A DNA stretch of 64,000 bases from the NCBI GenBank assembly GCA_963693305.1, contig OY855914.1:18082260-18146259 (forward strand). Reading direction: 5' to 3'. Position 1 is the first letter of the stretch. Each line of letters opens with the position of its first letter. The notes beneath the pieces were generated by a model. That model was given only the letters and a program-made list of their open reading frames with translations, was not told the origin of the DNA and did not search any database. Origin of the DNA: Meandrina meandrites (taxonomy: Eukaryota; Cnidaria; Anthozoa; Scleractinia; Meandrinidae). Shown here piece after piece: positions 29,773-39,273 of this stretch. Position numbers and translations under genes: made by a program.

Positions 29773-29967
29773 TGTCAAAAGGACCTTGATGAAGGCGAAG
29801 AAAGTTTTCTTGATTTACTTCAAAACAGTCAAGGCAAGAAGATCAACTCAAGGCAAAACAAAGTGAACTCGGGGCTAAACAAAATGAACTCACGCCACAA
29901 CAAAGAAAATCACAGCGGCAAAACTAACTCAGCAAATTCATTGGGAGCCGGTTTAAGTCATTTGTAA
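29773..29967 (+). CDS. RTK gene: terminal exon
   Basis: 195 bp, starts in phase 0 after GTAATTCAG and ends at TAA. It encodes an acidic start (CQKDLDEGEESFLDLL) and an Asn/Lys/Ser-rich tail with a repeated K(I/V/M)NS-type unit. The Asn-rich repeats are unusual for a receptor tail. A second terminal exon in the same phase lies at 50,282. Confidence 0.7.
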   Translation, partial: CQKDLDEGEESFLDLLQNSQGKKINSRQNKVNSGLNKMNSRHNKENHSGKTNSANSLGAGLSHL

Positions 29968-31548
29968 GCAGTTTTTTGTGTAAGAATTGTGACCGTTTGT
30001 GATTTACAAAGTGGTGCTCGCTGTCTGAAAGCTTACAACGTAGTTTTGAACCATCTTGGTTTGGTTGCATGATTAACTACGCTGCATGTTTTATCGTACA
30101 CATTGCTAAATACCTTAGAGAATTTTATGTAGAGAAGTGAATGAATTTCCTTCGTTTCTAATAGGCAAATGTGCGTTAGGAAAAGTCTGAAGTGACTCAC
30201 CCAAGCACAGGCAACTCGCAATATAAAAACCGGCGTAAATACTCGCTTACGAATCTAAAAATTTATCACGCGTACGAGAATTCAACACACTCCCGAAATG
30301 ACAAAAGTGCAAGCGAGTGAAATAGAGCCGTTGGATAATACTCGTTTTTGCTTTAATTTTTTGCGGGATTTTTCTGCAAATGCAGCGCGCGAAATCATGT
30401 TTTTGATCCGTGTCGCTCAATAATTAAATATTCTCTTCAAAATCCAACGATGAACCTCGCAGTTAACTCCACTAACTAAAAAAACACAAAATTTGAAACG
30501 AAACATTTAATAGGCAAAAGCGTACAAAAGTGATTAAAGCTAAGAGGTTTGAAAACATCCGTTTTAACGGAATTTAGGCTTATAGTTTATAATTGACGGG
30601 AAGATCTGAAAACCGACACAACATCGAATTCGTTCCTAAAAATGAAGTATAATGCATCAGTCAATTCCAGCAGTGCCCATTTCCCCCCCCCCCCCCCCCC
30701 CCCCTGGGCTAACCCCCGGGCATTAGCATTTTGTTTTTAAAAGTTGGCAAATTCCCCGGGGTAGGGATGAAGGAACCAGGCAAATGCCCCGCCCCCGGGT
30801 TGATTGTTTTCAATCTCTCGACAGGTGATATAGAAATATAATACAATTTGTTGCTTCTTAGCAATGAAAAAATATCTAAAATTGAGAAAATATACCTTTA
30901 AAAACATCCATGATCTTCTCTAGTCCTTGATGGACTAGCTAATCTGCAACGTAGTCCGCGTCTTGGCCCATAAACGCCTCCATCACGAATACGCGACTCA
31001 CTCCACGGTTTCGAAACGACGTGTCAAATGCCCGGGGGTCGACCCGAGGTACGCAAATGCCCCACCCTCGGAGACATCGGAAACGAAGCGACGAAAACGG
31101 TAGTTTCGTCCAATGTTCGTAATAATCTCACACCACCGACATATAAATATGAATTATCAGCGAAGAGCAATATCTTTCTTCCTTTCGGTGTAGCTTTTAA
31201 CAGTCTTTTATCCGTCACTTCAGTCAACTTGACCGGCTCTGAATACACTTTTATATTAGCTCAGTTAATTTTCCAGTCTTGGTCAGCCGCAGGAGCCGTA
31301 GACAGTGCTTCAACTCTCGCTGTTTTTGACTCGTACTCCGATATATCATGTTCAGGTCGACAATTATTTGGGATCTTCAATCACTTGGCATAAGTTTCCA
31401 TGCTGTAGATAAGTAAATAAAGCGAGAAATATTCATGAAGATCAATGTTCTCCAGCACGCTTTCTTTCCGTCTTTCAATTCAGCAGTGAACAACGTGCGA
31501 ACGCTTTTTCCGCCTTTTCATACTATGGCTTCGTTTAAGTTGAGATGA
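29968..31548. other. Host DNA between kinase gene and element 2
   Basis: 1.6 kb. It holds a 22-bp poly-C run (30,683-30,704) and GC-rich motifs such as CCCGGGGGTCGACCCG and GCAAATGCCCC, which recur in the MITE at 55.5-56.3 kb, so it probably contains a related, decayed element. No convincing gene. Confidence 0.55.
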
Positions 31549-31553
31549 AATGT
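31549..31553. repeat. Target site duplication AATGT (left)
   Basis: Identical to 47660-47664 directly outside the right end. Confidence 0.85.
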
Positions 31554-31717
31554 ACACACATATAATATACTGGTCTCAAGACAAAAAAGGTGAAGAACAC
31601 CCGAAGAATTGCTTAACACCCAAAATCTCCGCTCCCACAGGTCGCTTCGTTTTTGGGTTAAGCAATTCGGGTGTTCTTCACCTTTTTTCTCTTGAGACCA
31701 GTATATTATATGTGTGT
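31554..31717. repeat. Terminal hairpin, left end
   Basis: Imperfect palindrome: ACACACATATAATATACTGG...CCAGTATATTATATGTGTGT, with further arms GGTGAAGAACACCCGAA / TTCGGGTGTTCTTCACC and TTGCTTAACACCCAAAA / TTTTTGGGTTAAGCAA and a ~23-nt GC-richer loop. Small bulges (GAA, AC) break the symmetry. Confidence 0.93.
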
Positions 31718-31916
31718 GGCACATAAATAGTGAATCAAAAGACCAACCCAGAAAAGCTCAATAAAACAAATCAAACGCCTCAAAGCAAACAAAAATAAAA
31801 ACAGAGTGAACAGAAAGCCAACCACCCCCAACTACCCATTTATGTACATAGAATAATAAAAATGTCTTAGAATTATTTTCCATTTGAACAATTATCTGCA
31901 CTTGTATATACGGCGA
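31554..31916 (+). repeat. Left inverted terminal repeat of element 2
   Basis: 363 bp, matches the reverse complement of 47297-47659 with very few differences. The outer 164 bp form a hairpin; the inner edge holds TATATACGGCGA, which serves as promoter for the first gene. Confidence 0.95.
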
Positions 31917-31917
31917 G
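31901..31917 (+). promoter_or_regulatory. Inner-TIR promoter for first gene
   Basis: CTTGTATATACGGCGAG directly precedes ATG 31918. The same sequence in inverted orientation at the other TIR precedes the PolB ATG, so both TIRs drive one gene inward. Confidence 0.55.
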
Positions 31918-32334
31918 ATGGCAGGCACACTAGAACTAATACAAGCACTTCCGGCTGAACTTCGGGAAAAAATCTGTACGGAGTATATTATAATAAGACT
32001 CTGGCAACGTAAAATGCTTGGCTGGGACGATGTCAGAAAAGAAATCAATAAAGGGTATACTTCAATGAAGCTCAAACAGCGTAAAACTCTTGGCTGGGAT
32101 GAAGTTCATGCTGCAATTTATGAAGCACCATTTTGCGATCGCAATAAACAAATTGTAAGGGTTTTGTTTTGTTATAAATGTGACAGAAGCAGATGTTCGC
32201 GAAATGGTCTCTGTAATCTGTGCATTAGAAATGGATTCAGACACTATCTCGGCTATCCTATTTTTGATGAAAATGATTATGATGAGTGCTTCAAGAGATC
32301 TTTCTCCTCGAAATGGAGAGGAGTCTTTGCGTGA
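31918..32334 (+). CDS. Small Cys-cluster protein with F-box-like N-terminus and internal duplication
   Basis: 138 residues. The start (ELIQALPAELREKI) resembles the beginning of an F-box. Two copies of a ~16-residue unit follow (LWQRKMLGWDDVRKEI and LKQRKTLGWDEVHAAI), then a Cys cluster CYKCDRSRCSRNGLCNLC that could bind zinc, and an acidic aromatic tail (YPIFDENDYDE). Similar small proteins occur in cnidarian virus-like elements as far as I recall, usually with one copy of the repeat. An F-box would suggest recruitment of a ubiquitin ligase; that is speculative. Confidence 0.65.
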   Translation: MAGTLELIQALPAELREKICTEYIIIRLWQRKMLGWDDVRKEINKGYTSMKLKQRKTLGWDEVHAAIYEAPFCDRNKQIVRVLFCYKCDRSRCSRNGLCNLCIRNGFRHYLGYPIFDENDYDECFKRSFSSKWRGVFA

Positions 32335-33338
32335 CCTTTTCTCAGAAAGACCGGAAACTAATATTTTTATTTCCCAGACCCCTTGGACGAGCAGAATAAC
32401 ACAAAACATGGCGGTCGCCTCACGATTTAGTGTTTGGGTCGAAAAAAGACGAAACAGAACAGATATTACGAAAAAAAAACGCTCAGTTAACGCGCTGTAA
32501 GTTTTTGTGCCCCCACAGAAGCTGGCGAAGTGAAGCGACGAGAAGAAATCGAGAAATAACAGGATTTGATCACAGAAATTTTGCCGATCTATCGAGCGAT
32601 CTTTCCAGAACACTGACTCGTTTGAACCTGTTTACTTTTTTTGTGCCTCTTGCATAGCCTCTACGAATTGATATGTTATCTGTCTGACTTCGTTCTGCCA
32701 AACTGGAGTAGAAAGTTCGGTTAAAATAAAGCAAATCGCGTGGAAAAGCACCAACATTTTAGCCTTCTGATATATTCTATTTACAAATCTTTACCAAGTC
32801 TCTAATTAATTATGCTGTGAAAACAGGAAATGCTTTACATTTTTCGCTTACGCGTAAGCAGGTTTTTAATCAACTGGTCTTTGAAGATGTTAGTATTCTC
32901 GGAAAACAGGAAGTTGATAATGTCATTTATTAGGCGGTTTCCCTTTGCTTACGCGTAAGCAGGTCATTGTCATTTATTAGGGGTTTTCCCTACGCAAATG
33001 CTTTATATTTCGGCTTACGCGTAAGCAGGTTTTTTAATAAACTGGTCTCATTTATGGGATTTACCCTACGAAATGCTTTATATTTCGGCTTACGCGTAAG
33101 CAGGTTTTTAATAAACTGGTCTCATTTATTAAGGGTTTCCCCTACGAAATGCTTTATATTTCGGCTTACGCGTAAGCAGGTTTTTTAAATCAACTCATAT
33201 TCATTTATTCTTTATTTCGGCTTACGCGTAAGCAGGTTTTTTTAATCAACTCATATTCATTCGAAGTTAGTTCAAATTTGTGCTGGAACGGCAATCATTC
33301 TTTAATAAAATGGAAGAGAGTGTGCTTTGACTGAAATT
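32335..33338. other. 1-kb non-coding region of element 2
   Basis: Lies between the first rightward gene and the leftward hydrophobic gene. No convincing coding frame (the open frames here overlap on both strands). Its second half is the palindrome array at 32,846-33,233. It is the only long non-coding stretch in the element and thus a candidate replication origin or control region. Confidence 0.6.
32846..33233. repeat. Six copies of palindrome GCTTACGCGTAAGC
   Basis: Perfect 14-bp palindromes at 32846, 32947, 33013, 33088, 33164 and 33220, each followed by AGGT; most continue TTTTTAATNAACT. Copies three to five are embedded in 75-76-bp repeats (TACGAAATGCTTTATATTTCG before the palindrome). 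They look like iterated protein-binding sites. Confidence 0.93.
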
Positions 33339-34007
33339 TTATTTCGAGATATCGGCCGCGCTGCCTAGAAGTTTTTTTTGCATCCTAAGCCGTTCCTCTT
33401 GTCTGGCTTCCTGTCGTATTTTTTCGATGTCAGGGCTACTCTGTTTATTTTTTTCCTTGGGAAGTGTGCCTTTCCGAAGAATTTCCTTCTGAATTCGATA
33501 GCTCTCTTTTTCATCAAGAATGCTTTGAAACTCAGAATCGCTGATTTTTCCGTCAATAAGTGATTTTGACAGTATGCGGTTGACAGTATCGCATTTTGAC
33601 ATAGCCAGTGTCATGATTTTGCAGTGTTTGATAAGTTTGGGCTCAAGCTTTTTGTAAAAACCGGTTAGCCCAGCAGCTGTTAGCCCAAATAAAGAGGCAA
33701 CACAGCCAATTGGTATTGCCGCAGGAATTCCAATGCCTGTAAAAGCAGCTGCTACTCCACCTGCGGATAGAAAACCACTAATACCGCCAGAAGAAAAGCT
33801 AGCATAGTTGATAATGGTTTTAGTTCTTTTATATTTTTTGGCAACAAGCCTATAATGTGAAACTTCGTCACTTAAATATTTTAAAACTTCATTGGCTTTC
33901 TGCATACGAAAATTGTTATCTGGTTGATTTGGTAGAACTGGATAAAGTGTTGTCTGAGTTTCTGTTTCTCGATAATCTGGTGCAGATGGTAATACGTTGG
34001 ATGCCAT
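33339..34007 (-). CDS. Hydrophobic (membrane) virion-type protein
   Basis: 222 residues from ATG 34007; the longer frame from 34049 would overlap the penton-like gene and lacks a promoter. A charged N-terminus and helix (EVLKYLSDEVSHYRLVAKKYKR) precede a ~65-residue Gly/Ala-rich hydrophobic hairpin with two membrane segments. Then come helices with GKISDSEFQSILDE and a Lys/Gln-rich coiled tail. Homologous in layout to the frameshifted gene 7062-7589 of element 1. It may be an inner membrane or membrane-active virion component; unproven. Confidence 0.75.
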   Translation of the reverse strand: MASNVLPSAPDYRETETQTTLYPVLPNQPDNNFRMQKANEVLKYLSDEVSHYRLVAKKYKRTKTIINYASFSSGGISGFLSAGGVAAAFTGIGIPAAIPIGCVASLFGLTAAGLTGFYKKLEPKLIKHCKIMTLAMSKCDTVNRILSKSLIDGKISDSEFQSILDEKESYRIQKEILRKGTLPKEKNKQSSPDIEKIRQEARQEERLRMQKKLLGSAADISK

Positions 34008-34035
34008 GGTTATATTTACAAAATTATTTTCTTGT

Positions 34036-34707
34036 TCAATTAATTTCAATTAGAAACTGAAGAGGCATGCCGTTAAAGTCAAATAGATTATTATTTTGGT
34101 CCCTGACAGAAATTGTCATATTTGAGATGTGCTTATCAGCAGAAACATCGCGTAAGACATGTTGTGGGCTGCTTTGATAAAAAACTTTTTCAAAAGGTTT
34201 TCCCGTTATGTCAAAAGTTTGTAAAACAGTAGACGGTTTGCCATTTAACAGATTCTGTTCTTTGTCAAGTAGGTCGCAATGAATGTAATATGTCGTTTCG
34301 GAATTCAGCTTTTTTATGAACGTTTTAAATTCCAATGTAAAAGAGTTTAAATTGAGTAAATTGCCTAAATTGGAATCAATAACAATCCTTTTAAACTGTG
34401 GATTTGTGATTACAAGCTGGCCAACGATAGTATTAACATCTGTTTGCAATGGGACCTTATGTTTGGATAAACTGTTTCTGATTTCACTCGCCAACGCATC
34501 GAGTGTATAATGGCCCGGCAAAAAAGTAACTTTGAAAGGCTTACTGACATTATCTAACAAAGTAATTGCCCCCTCTTCCTTTAAGTTAAACCACGAATTG
34601 TAAAGAGAACAACTTAATAGCCGGATATAGCTTGGTTTTTGAATAGGCTGGGGTTCAAAATAGACCGTATGTGGATTTTCTTTTGTAACAACAGTAAGAA
34701 TAACCAT
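34036..34707 (-). CDS. Penton-like minor capsid protein
   Basis: 223 residues, beta-rich, no signal peptide. Its YYIHCDLLD motif and C-terminal block (RDQNNNLFDFNGMPLQFLIEIN) match those of the element 1 protein at 2040-2810, supporting a shared fold. It lies upstream of the hydrophobic gene on the same strand and diverges from the 587-residue gene across 34 bp with A/T boxes. The capsid vertex role is inferred from this pairing. Confidence 0.68.
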   Translation of the reverse strand: MVILTVVTKENPHTVYFEPQPIQKPSYIRLLSCSLYNSWFNLKEEGAITLLDNVSKPFKVTFLPGHYTLDALASEIRNSLSKHKVPLQTDVNTIVGQLVITNPQFKRIVIDSNLGNLLNLNSFTLEFKTFIKKLNSETTYYIHCDLLDKEQNLLNGKPSTVLQTFDITGKPFEKVFYQSSPQHVLRDVSADKHISNMTISVRDQNNNLFDFNGMPLQFLIEIN

Positions 34708-34741
34708 TTTTATAATTAGAGAAAAATATTTTGTTTAAATA
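34708..34741. promoter_or_regulatory. 34-bp bidirectional promoter candidate
   Basis: Contains TATAATTAG, AAAATATTTTG and TTTAAATA between two divergent ATGs. Similar in size and composition to 1125-1155 and 8090-8117. Confidence 0.45.
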
Positions 34742-36505
34742 ATGGATAATGAATGGACCGGTGGTGGAGGATGGTTGAATGCTTATTCGAGGCAGCAAAG
34801 AACCAAAAGTGCAGCGAAAGCTGATGCAGCAAAAGACAAGGCCCCTCAGCCGTCACAGCACAGCAGCGCATCTGCGCTTCTAAAATGGATTCAAACGCCA
34901 CAAGCTATCAGCATTGCCAAAGTAGCAGAACAAAAGGCATGGAAAACTTTTAATGCAAAATACCCGAAGGCCGATAAATCTAAGTTTGTTCCACAGACCG
35001 ATTTCGCCAAAGACCACACAGCAACCTCAGAAATTTATTTCAAAGCAGGGCCAGGCCATTTGATAGACGTTTTAGGTTCAGACAGCAAATATTGGAGCCC
35101 GGAAATGAAAAGTGCGCTGGGTGTTAGCCAATCATCAGAAGGGTTCCCGCAACAGCTTACACCAAGTGGTTTAAAAGGTGACTCTTTGCCGATTCCTGCT
35201 GTTGGCTTTCACGATGCCGCACCGAGTTTGAAAAAAATATTTAATAACCAACTGAATATTTACGTAACACCGGACCAGTATTTCACAACAAAGTTCAGAG
35301 AGGTATTTCAAAAAACCAAACTCACCCACCATTCAGGGAAAGAGTCAAAAACATGGCTAGCCGGCCCAAATATGAGATATTGGCCACAGCAGCTGAATTT
35401 TGCTGTCTGGTGCGCGACAACGGGCTGTGGTATAAGTCGCGAAATTTTCGATAACAACTATGCTATTCCAGAGAATGTGCGAGCTTTTTACAAGTTCCAT
35501 ATATATTTTACTGTCAGGCGAATATTGTTTCAGATGGGGGGAATACAAAGCATAAGCGCTTTGCCAGGCGACCCTACTTTTGACCAGATTAACAACAAAT
35601 ACGACGTGGCTTCATACAAAAGAATATGCAATGAGTTCGGAGTCGACCCGTCAAGCGATTTTCGTTTTACAAGAGGCGAAAACCACGGCCTGGGAAGTGT
35701 TTACATATATGTGTCAAACATTGGACCGTCTAAAGAAGAGGGAGACATTTACCCCGGGGGGTCAAAAAAGTTCTCAGACGAAGGTGGATCAGGCTCAAAA
35801 GGTAACTTGATTTATTATATCGAGCCGGATGAAGCTGCCTACGGACAGGCAGACTGGTTTTGTCCAAATGTAGCAGAAGGTCTAACGCAGGCGGGTTTGT
35901 CGCGAATAAACCAGTCGATAGAGGCGTTCGTTTACTGTGTTTTGGGTTCACAGGTAAACGTTAGAAGTAGCATTCTGGGGTCAGGAGGGCGCGCAAAGGA
36001 AGCGCAAAGTGAGTTCCTTGTTTTAGTGGAAGACTCAATAAGGCAACCGGATCTGGCAAAGTCAGTTCAAAGGTATCAACTTGCTGTAGATGAGGCTAAG
36101 GTGAGGCTTAACCTTGCTGTGTGTCCGGGGGCCTGGCTGATGCCTGCGCGGATGGTAATAAATACGGGAAGTGTTATTGGTTACAACAACCAGCTAAAAC
36201 AAGCTATACCAGGCATGAAGCTAGGGGTTAACGACGAAGTAAATAAGAGCACAAAAAAATCAGGGCTAAAGCTGATGGCAGGAGGGCCGACAAAGATAAA
36301 CCCACCAAACAGCCACCCCTCAAACCCAATACATAAGCAAGCAACGCAGCCTGAAAAAAATAGGCCCGAGACTGAAGAACAAACACCTCAGCCTGATGAG
36401 CCAGTAAAAGATGTAGGTGGCACTGAAACACACGAAAATAACAAAGCAGCTATTGCTATTGTCGCGGTAGGTGTTGCGGCTTTGATTTACGCTTTTATGC
36501 GTTAA
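34742..36505 (+). CDS. Large conserved virion-type protein with C-terminal membrane anchor
   Basis: 587 residues. Gly-rich start (DNEWTGGGGWLNAYSRQ), a long soluble region with many Trp/Tyr and paired Cys (WCATTGCGI), then a C-terminal part with PGAWLMPARMVINTGSVIGYNN, a Pro/Thr/Glu-rich linker (about 500-560) and one membrane span at the very end (AAIAIVAVGVAALIYAFM). A tail-anchored topology suggests a surface or membrane-associated structural protein. I recognise no domain. Its stop codon overlaps that of the convergent coiled-coil gene within the palindrome GTTAAC. Confidence 0.75.
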   Translation: MDNEWTGGGGWLNAYSRQQRTKSAAKADAAKDKAPQPSQHSSASALLKWIQTPQAISIAKVAEQKAWKTFNAKYPKADKSKFVPQTDFAKDHTATSEIYFKAGPGHLIDVLGSDSKYWSPEMKSALGVSQSSEGFPQQLTPSGLKGDSLPIPAVGFHDAAPSLKKIFNNQLNIYVTPDQYFTTKFREVFQKTKLTHHSGKESKTWLAGPNMRYWPQQLNFAVWCATTGCGISREIFDNNYAIPENVRAFYKFHIYFTVRRILFQMGGIQSISALPGDPTFDQINNKYDVASYKRICNEFGVDPSSDFRFTRGENHGLGSVYIYVSNIGPSKEEGDIYPGGSKKFSDEGGSGSKGNLIYYIEPDEAAYGQADWFCPNVAEGLTQAGLSRINQSIEAFVYCVLGSQVNVRSSILGSGGRAKEAQSEFLVLVEDSIRQPDLAKSVQRYQLAVDEAKVRLNLAVCPGAWLMPARMVINTGSVIGYNNQLKQAIPGMKLGVNDEVNKSTKKSGLKLMAGGPTKINPPNSHPSNPIHKQATQPEKNRPETEEQTPQPDEPVKDVGGTETHENNKAAIAIVAVGVAALIYAFMR

Positions 36506-37875
36506 CGCCGCTTCTTTATGTATTTTTCAACAAGAAAGGCAACCACAGCCAAAATAATCAGCCAGGTGTGCTCAGCAAGAAAACCGATAGCTTGACCGGC
36601 GGCTTTGAAAAGAAAGCTCACAATTGATCCAATAAGACCTGGCAGAGCTGATGCAATCTTTGAGCCAATATCTTTTAGACCTTTTCCCAACGCTTTACCG
36701 GTGGCTCTCAAAGCGTTTGTAATAGCCCCAATGACAGCACCAATTGTGACCCCGGCTGCAATAACAATAGCCGTAACGGTCACACCATATTTTTTGAATA
36801 TCTCCTTTACCCTCTCACGAAGTGGAAGCGCTCTTTCTCTTTCATCAATCTGCGTTTGCAAACGAGCAAGCTCCTCTTGTCTTTCCGCTACTCTTCCTTC
36901 GGCAGCTTGTTTATCAGAAGGTGAGGCGTCTTCATTGTCGATAACTGCCTGATCTTCCTCATTTTGGCGCTGTAGTTCTGCTTCTTGTTCTTTCAGATCA
37001 TCCAACGTTCTTGTGTCGTTGAGCCTCGCTTCCATTGTGTTTCTTTCGCTCTCTTTGGCGGCCAGGCTTGCTCTAAGTTGGTTGACCCTGGTTTGTTCTT
37101 TGGCTTTGGTTTTAGCCTGTTTCTCGAGAGCTGACACCTCTTTTTTTGCGTTTTCAAAATCATTTTGAAGATTTTTTTTCAGTTGCTGCAGTCTCCGCAG
37201 TTCTGATTCACTTTCAACGTTTGACCCCAGTTGTTCAATACTGGCTTGAGTTCGCTCAATTCTTATTCTAAGATCTTGCACTTCTTGGGCGGCTTTTTCT
37301 CTTTCAGAGGCGAGTTTTTCTGCATCTCTGAGTTCTTTTTCAGCTTCTCTTAATCTCTGCCGGTTTTCTCTTATTTCATCATTGTCTTGAGCAATCAGAG
37401 ATTCAGCTTCTGGACCAAGTGATGTTTTGAACTTGTCTTTAAATTTTTGGAGAAGACCTTTCCCATCTTTTCTGAAAATTTCAGTCTCGCCACCCTTTGG
37501 TCCAAATGAAACGATTGTAGTGTCATTGCCAGGCTTTTTGCTGAAACCGATTGGGCCTAATTTTCCGAAGTCAACTTTTGGAAACCTCCTTTTAATGAAA
37601 TCTAATGCTCTTTCACGAATCGCTGGTTTGTCATCTTGATGAATAAAGCCCCCCAATGAAGGGATTTCATCAAATGATGTTTCTGGAAGTCCGCTCAGTT
37701 CGTGCAATTCAATTTGTTCACCATAGCGTGTGGATTCTGCTTCAGGAGGAAATAGCAGCTTACTTGTGTCTATCTCAGTATCAGCATTAAAATCATATTG
37801 ATCATCATCATTTTTATTGTCAAGATCCTTGTCAACTTCTGGTTGGTCTATAGCAAAATCGCCAACTTTTGCCAT
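36502..37875 (-). CDS. Coiled-coil protein with C-terminal membrane segments
   Basis: 457 residues. An acidic N-terminus (about 1-70), a globular part with Phe/Gly (FIKRRFPKVDFGKLGPIGF), a long coiled coil (about 165-340, rich in Glu/Arg/Gln heptads), then a hydrophobic Gly/Ala-rich section with two or three membrane helices (TVTAIVIAAGVTIGAVIGAI; WLIILAVVAFLVE) and a basic end. Proteins of this design recur in cnidarian virus-like elements; their role is unknown. It could be a membrane-fusion or scaffold protein by analogy only. The gene meets the 587-residue gene tail to tail with a 4-nt overlap. Confidence 0.75.
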   Translation of the reverse strand: MAKVGDFAIDQPEVDKDLDNKNDDDQYDFNADTEIDTSKLLFPPEAESTRYGEQIELHELSGLPETSFDEIPSLGGFIHQDDKPAIRERALDFIKRRFPKVDFGKLGPIGFSKKPGNDTTIVSFGPKGGETEIFRKDGKGLLQKFKDKFKTSLGPEAESLIAQDNDEIRENRQRLREAEKELRDAEKLASEREKAAQEVQDLRIRIERTQASIEQLGSNVESESELRRLQQLKKNLQNDFENAKKEVSALEKQAKTKAKEQTRVNQLRASLAAKESERNTMEARLNDTRTLDDLKEQEAELQRQNEEDQAVIDNEDASPSDKQAAEGRVAERQEELARLQTQIDERERALPLRERVKEIFKKYGVTVTAIVIAAGVTIGAVIGAITNALRATGKALGKGLKDIGSKIASALPGLIGSIVSFLFKAAGQAIGFLAEHTWLIILAVVAFLVEKYIKKRR

Positions 37876-37991
37876 CGATTATCAACAAAGTTGAAAAGCA
37901 GAAACTATGTTTCTATTTAACAAAGTTGATGGAGTTATTTTATATTTACAATTGAAATTTTTTAATTGAATATTTTATATTCTTTACAATA
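37876..37991. promoter_or_regulatory. Divergent promoter region with two ATCAAC-type palindromes
   Basis: 116 bp between the leftward coiled-coil gene and the rightward capsid candidate. It contains ATCAACAAAGTTGA (37881-37894) and a decayed copy TTAACAAAGTTGAT (37917-37930), plus TTTTATATTTAC and ATTTTATATTCTTTAC boxes. Confidence 0.55.
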
Positions 37992-39251
37992 ATGGACGGT
38001 GTACAGGAAAACCTTCGGCCAACACGCAGTGAAAAAACTCTTGGCGCGCTAAGAGCGGAGCGCGCGGTAAAACGAATCACTTTCAACCCCACAGAAGCCA
38101 AACCAGAGGAAACGCTTTATGTTTCGGTTCCCAAGCTGAATGAAAACGAGGTCATTGTTCCTGGTTCACTTGCGCTGCGCTTCAACATCGATTTGAGTGG
38201 AGGTCATGCCAACAACTTTCTTGTCAACAATGTTGGACGGGCGCTAGTTGAAAAACTTGTTGTAAAGTACTCTGGCACAATCCTGCAGGACACAGTTGGT
38301 TATGACATTTACAAGATATTCGAGGATCTCTTTCTATCACAGGAGGAGCGCGACAACATGTTTCAAGATGGAATCCAGAGTATGGGCCTCAACAAAATTC
38401 GCTCAAACGCGGGTGACAAGCAGACCACAGGCGTCGATTCGGAAAACAAACTGAACGGGATTTACGGATCAAAATACAGGATACGACTTGACCACCAGAT
38501 TTTGAACGACCACGGGACCTTTTATCCGCAGGCTCTATACAACGATCTTGTGTTCGAACTGACACTTGCGCCAGCCTCTCAGGTTGTCAGAGGCTCCGAT
38601 AAAACAAAACTGGAATACAAGCTGAAAAACATCCAGCTGGAGTACGAGATGATAAGAAGCAAAACACTGGCAGATGAAGCCCTCAGCGAGTACACAAATG
38701 GAAAAGAATTTGCGTATGACCACATCCAGCGTGACGAAGTGGTTACCTTTGCCAAAGCAACAGACACAAGTCTGACTCTCAGAGTTAACCCGCAGAGAAG
38801 GTCCCTCAAAGGCATTTTGCTACTGTTTATCGAGCCCTATGTTGCTGGTGGAAGGCATTCAGAAAATTACTTTAACCCAGACCTAACGAAAATTAGTGTC
38901 ACAGTGAACGGCTCGCCCAACAGGCTGTACAACAACGGACTTGAAGGAATTGATATTTGGGAGGAGGTCAAACGCTTCTTTCTCAAAGCTGAAAACAAAA
39001 CACAGCACATGAATGCAACAAAGTTTTATGCAGATAACAAGTTCGGGGTTATGATCGATCTGCGTTCCATGGCTGATCACTCTATGCACGGAAGCGGCAC
39101 GCGACTTGTAAACACAAAGGATGGAGTACAGCTGGAGCTTGAGAGGAATGCAAGCGGCTCTGGCAATGACAAAGTTAGATGCCACATTTACGTAATCAGC
39201 GACGCGCAGATAAATATATTAAAAAGGCAATTAGAATCTGTTCTGTATTAA
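37992..39251 (+). CDS. Major capsid protein candidate (double jelly-roll type)
   Basis: 419 residues, beta-rich, no signal or membrane segment; characteristic stretches are VPKLNENEVIVPGSLALRF, a tract on strand-forming residues around VEKLVVKYSG, and YDIYKIFEDLFL. Its size, position next to the packaging ATPase and lack of enzyme motifs fit a Polinton-type major capsid protein. It looks clearly different from the 421-residue capsid candidate of element 1. Structure prediction would settle the fold. Confidence 0.72.
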   Translation: MDGVQENLRPTRSEKTLGALRAERAVKRITFNPTEAKPEETLYVSVPKLNENEVIVPGSLALRFNIDLSGGHANNFLVNNVGRALVEKLVVKYSGTILQDTVGYDIYKIFEDLFLSQEERDNMFQDGIQSMGLNKIRSNAGDKQTTGVDSENKLNGIYGSKYRIRLDHQILNDHGTFYPQALYNDLVFELTLAPASQVVRGSDKTKLEYKLKNIQLEYEMIRSKTLADEALSEYTNGKEFAYDHIQRDEVVTFAKATDTSLTLRVNPQRRSLKGILLLFIEPYVAGGRHSENYFNPDLTKISVTVNGSPNRLYNNGLEGIDIWEEVKRFFLKAENKTQHMNATKFYADNKFGVMIDLRSMADHSMHGSGTRLVNTKDGVQLELERNASGSGNDKVRCHIYVISDAQINILKRQLESVLY

Positions 39252-39254
39252 TAT

Positions 39255-39269
39255 AGCAACTGAGTTGCT
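39255..39269. repeat. 15-bp palindrome AGCAAC-TGA-GTTGCT
   Basis: In the 22-bp gap between capsid and ATPase genes; the ATPase ATG begins 4 bp after it. It probably forms part of the 5' leader. Confidence 0.85.
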
Positions 39270-39273
39270 GAAG

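Noticed and set aside
32062..32613. 183-residue minus-strand frame and overlapping plus-strand frames (32180-32500, 32430-32657)
   Set aside because: They overlap the 138-residue gene antisense or out of frame, have no recognisable composition and no leader pattern.
32846..33233. Regular repeats with spacers suggesting CRISPR
   Set aside because: Spacers are themselves repeated, the unit is a pure palindrome, and the context is a eukaryotic virus-like element.
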